A stretch of 64,000 nt of DNA from Salsuginibacillus kocurii DSM 18087 (GTDB lineage Bacteria > Bacillota > Bacilli > Bacillales > Marinococcaceae). Shown here in pieces: positions 63,538 to 64,000 of the stretch (the first letter of the stretch is position 1; every line of letters starts with the position of its first letter). A program made the translations under genes and the position numbers. The notes beneath the pieces were generated by a model. It saw nothing but the letters and a program-made list of their open reading frames with translations. It was not told the DNA's origin and did not search any database. The stretch is from contig NZ_KB898623.1 of the NCBI RefSeq assembly GCF_000377705.1, forward strand, positions 248,001 through 312,000, read 5' to 3'.

Positions 63538-64000
63538 CTCTATCTCTCCTTTTTTAATTTCACTCGCTTTTACAGTTTATATTGCCCAACTTTTTTGCTA
63601 GGTTAATAATATATTTTCATTGGTAACCGATAAAGCTTCAAATAGCAAGCTTCTCCAACGATAACGTTATTCTACTATAGAAGTTCCCTCTGAGATAAGG
63701 CTAGTTGCTAAAAGATTGGTGGTTGATAATGAAGAGCGATAGGAATGCTGCGACATCTGTAGCAAGTTAAATCATATTTTTGCAGCTCACTTATTAATTA
63801 AACAGAATATGAACAGGGCATTAAATGTTAAACTAGGAGAGGGGGTAGGAATAGCGAATAGGGCCCCCTTAATACTCGGTAAAGCAATACGAGCCCTTAT
63901 TAACGGCCAATCATCATTGTGGAAGTAAGTATAAAAGTTGTACTTTATATCTAAACCATATACAACTTGAATTTTTTCTACATTTACTTATTACGGACTC
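63538..64000. other. Gene-free right edge
   Basis: About 460 bases to the window edge with no supportable gene or clear hairpin. It is AT-rich apart from GGGCCCCC near 63861-63868. Confidence 0.4.

Noticed and set aside
1-64000. CRISPR arrays, rRNA and tRNA genes, prophage genes
   Set aside because: I saw no regularly spaced repeats, no rRNA or tRNA-like sequences and no phage structural or integrase genes; a dedicated search could still find a divergent tRNA.

Overview
The window is chromosomal DNA from a low-to-moderate GC, endospore-forming member of the Bacillaceae, probably halophilic or haloalkaliphilic. The evidence: strong AGGAGG-type ribosome binding sites, sporulation genes (spoIVFA, spoIVFB), Bacillus-type gene orders (spoIVFA-spoIVFB-rng-rplU-prp-rpmA, pst operon), and Bacillus regulatory elements (M-box, TnrA/GlnR boxes, Pho box, L21 leader). 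A BCCT compatible-solute transporter, a DUF1538 cation/proton antiporter-type pair and many strongly acidic exported proteins point to salt stress. The species cannot be fixed from the sequence. No rRNA, tRNA, phage, CRISPR array or intact transposase gene was seen.

Layout. 1-3.5 kb: an edge-truncated unknown gene, a lipoprotein, an FAH-family enzyme and a flavodoxin-fold quinone reductase. 3.5-13.8 kb: a seven-gene minus-strand operon (accC, tetR-type regulator, accB, pccB, mutA, mutB, meaB) converting propionyl-CoA to succinyl-CoA, with a consensus sigma-A promoter, a TetR-like operator and a cre-like site upstream of accC. 13.9-15.5 kb: pterin carbinolamine dehydratase and three small envelope/stress proteins. 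15.6-27.2 kb: allantoinase, an IDEAL-like protein, pyroglutamyl peptidase, a YwaF-like membrane protein, ktrC, a phospholipase D-like protein, uppP, mgtE under an M-box riboswitch, and a BCCT transporter. 27.4-31.7 kb: a DUF4328 protein, two DUF1538 membrane proteins with a PII-like protein, and an LCP cell-wall ligase. 31.8-42.7 kb: exported acidic proteins, isoaspartyl dipeptidase, a benzil-reductase-like SDR, CopC/CopD, CPBP protease, DUF1284, ResA and an SLH protein. 43-48.9 kb: YhfK-like SDR, RodA, polysaccharide deacetylase, glutamine synthetase with two TnrA/GlnR boxes, a frameshifted family-5 uracil-DNA glycosylase and a membrane protein. 48.9-52.5 kb: cheA-cheW-cheY-cheX. 52.8-58.2 kb: KTSC, CDGSH and YisL proteins and pstSCAB with a Pho box. 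58.2-63.5 kb: an MBL-fold hydrolase, the rplU-prp-rpmA ribosomal cluster, rng, spoIVFB/spoIVFA and a CHY zinc finger protein.

Intergenic DNA is rich in degenerate, non-coding repeats: at least three elements with inverted ends resembling GGCTCTGTTAA, an element with about 25-bp inverted ends upstream of ktrC, an element inside the propionate operon, and two pairs of dispersed repeats.

Most worth following up: the PII-like protein coupled to the DUF1538 antiporter pair, the stand-alone CheA-CheW-CheY-CheX cluster without receptor or adaptation enzymes, a glutamine synthetase that lacks the feedback arginine equivalent to B. subtilis Arg62 yet carries two perfect nitrogen-regulator boxes, and the regulated propionate operon with an inserted repeat.
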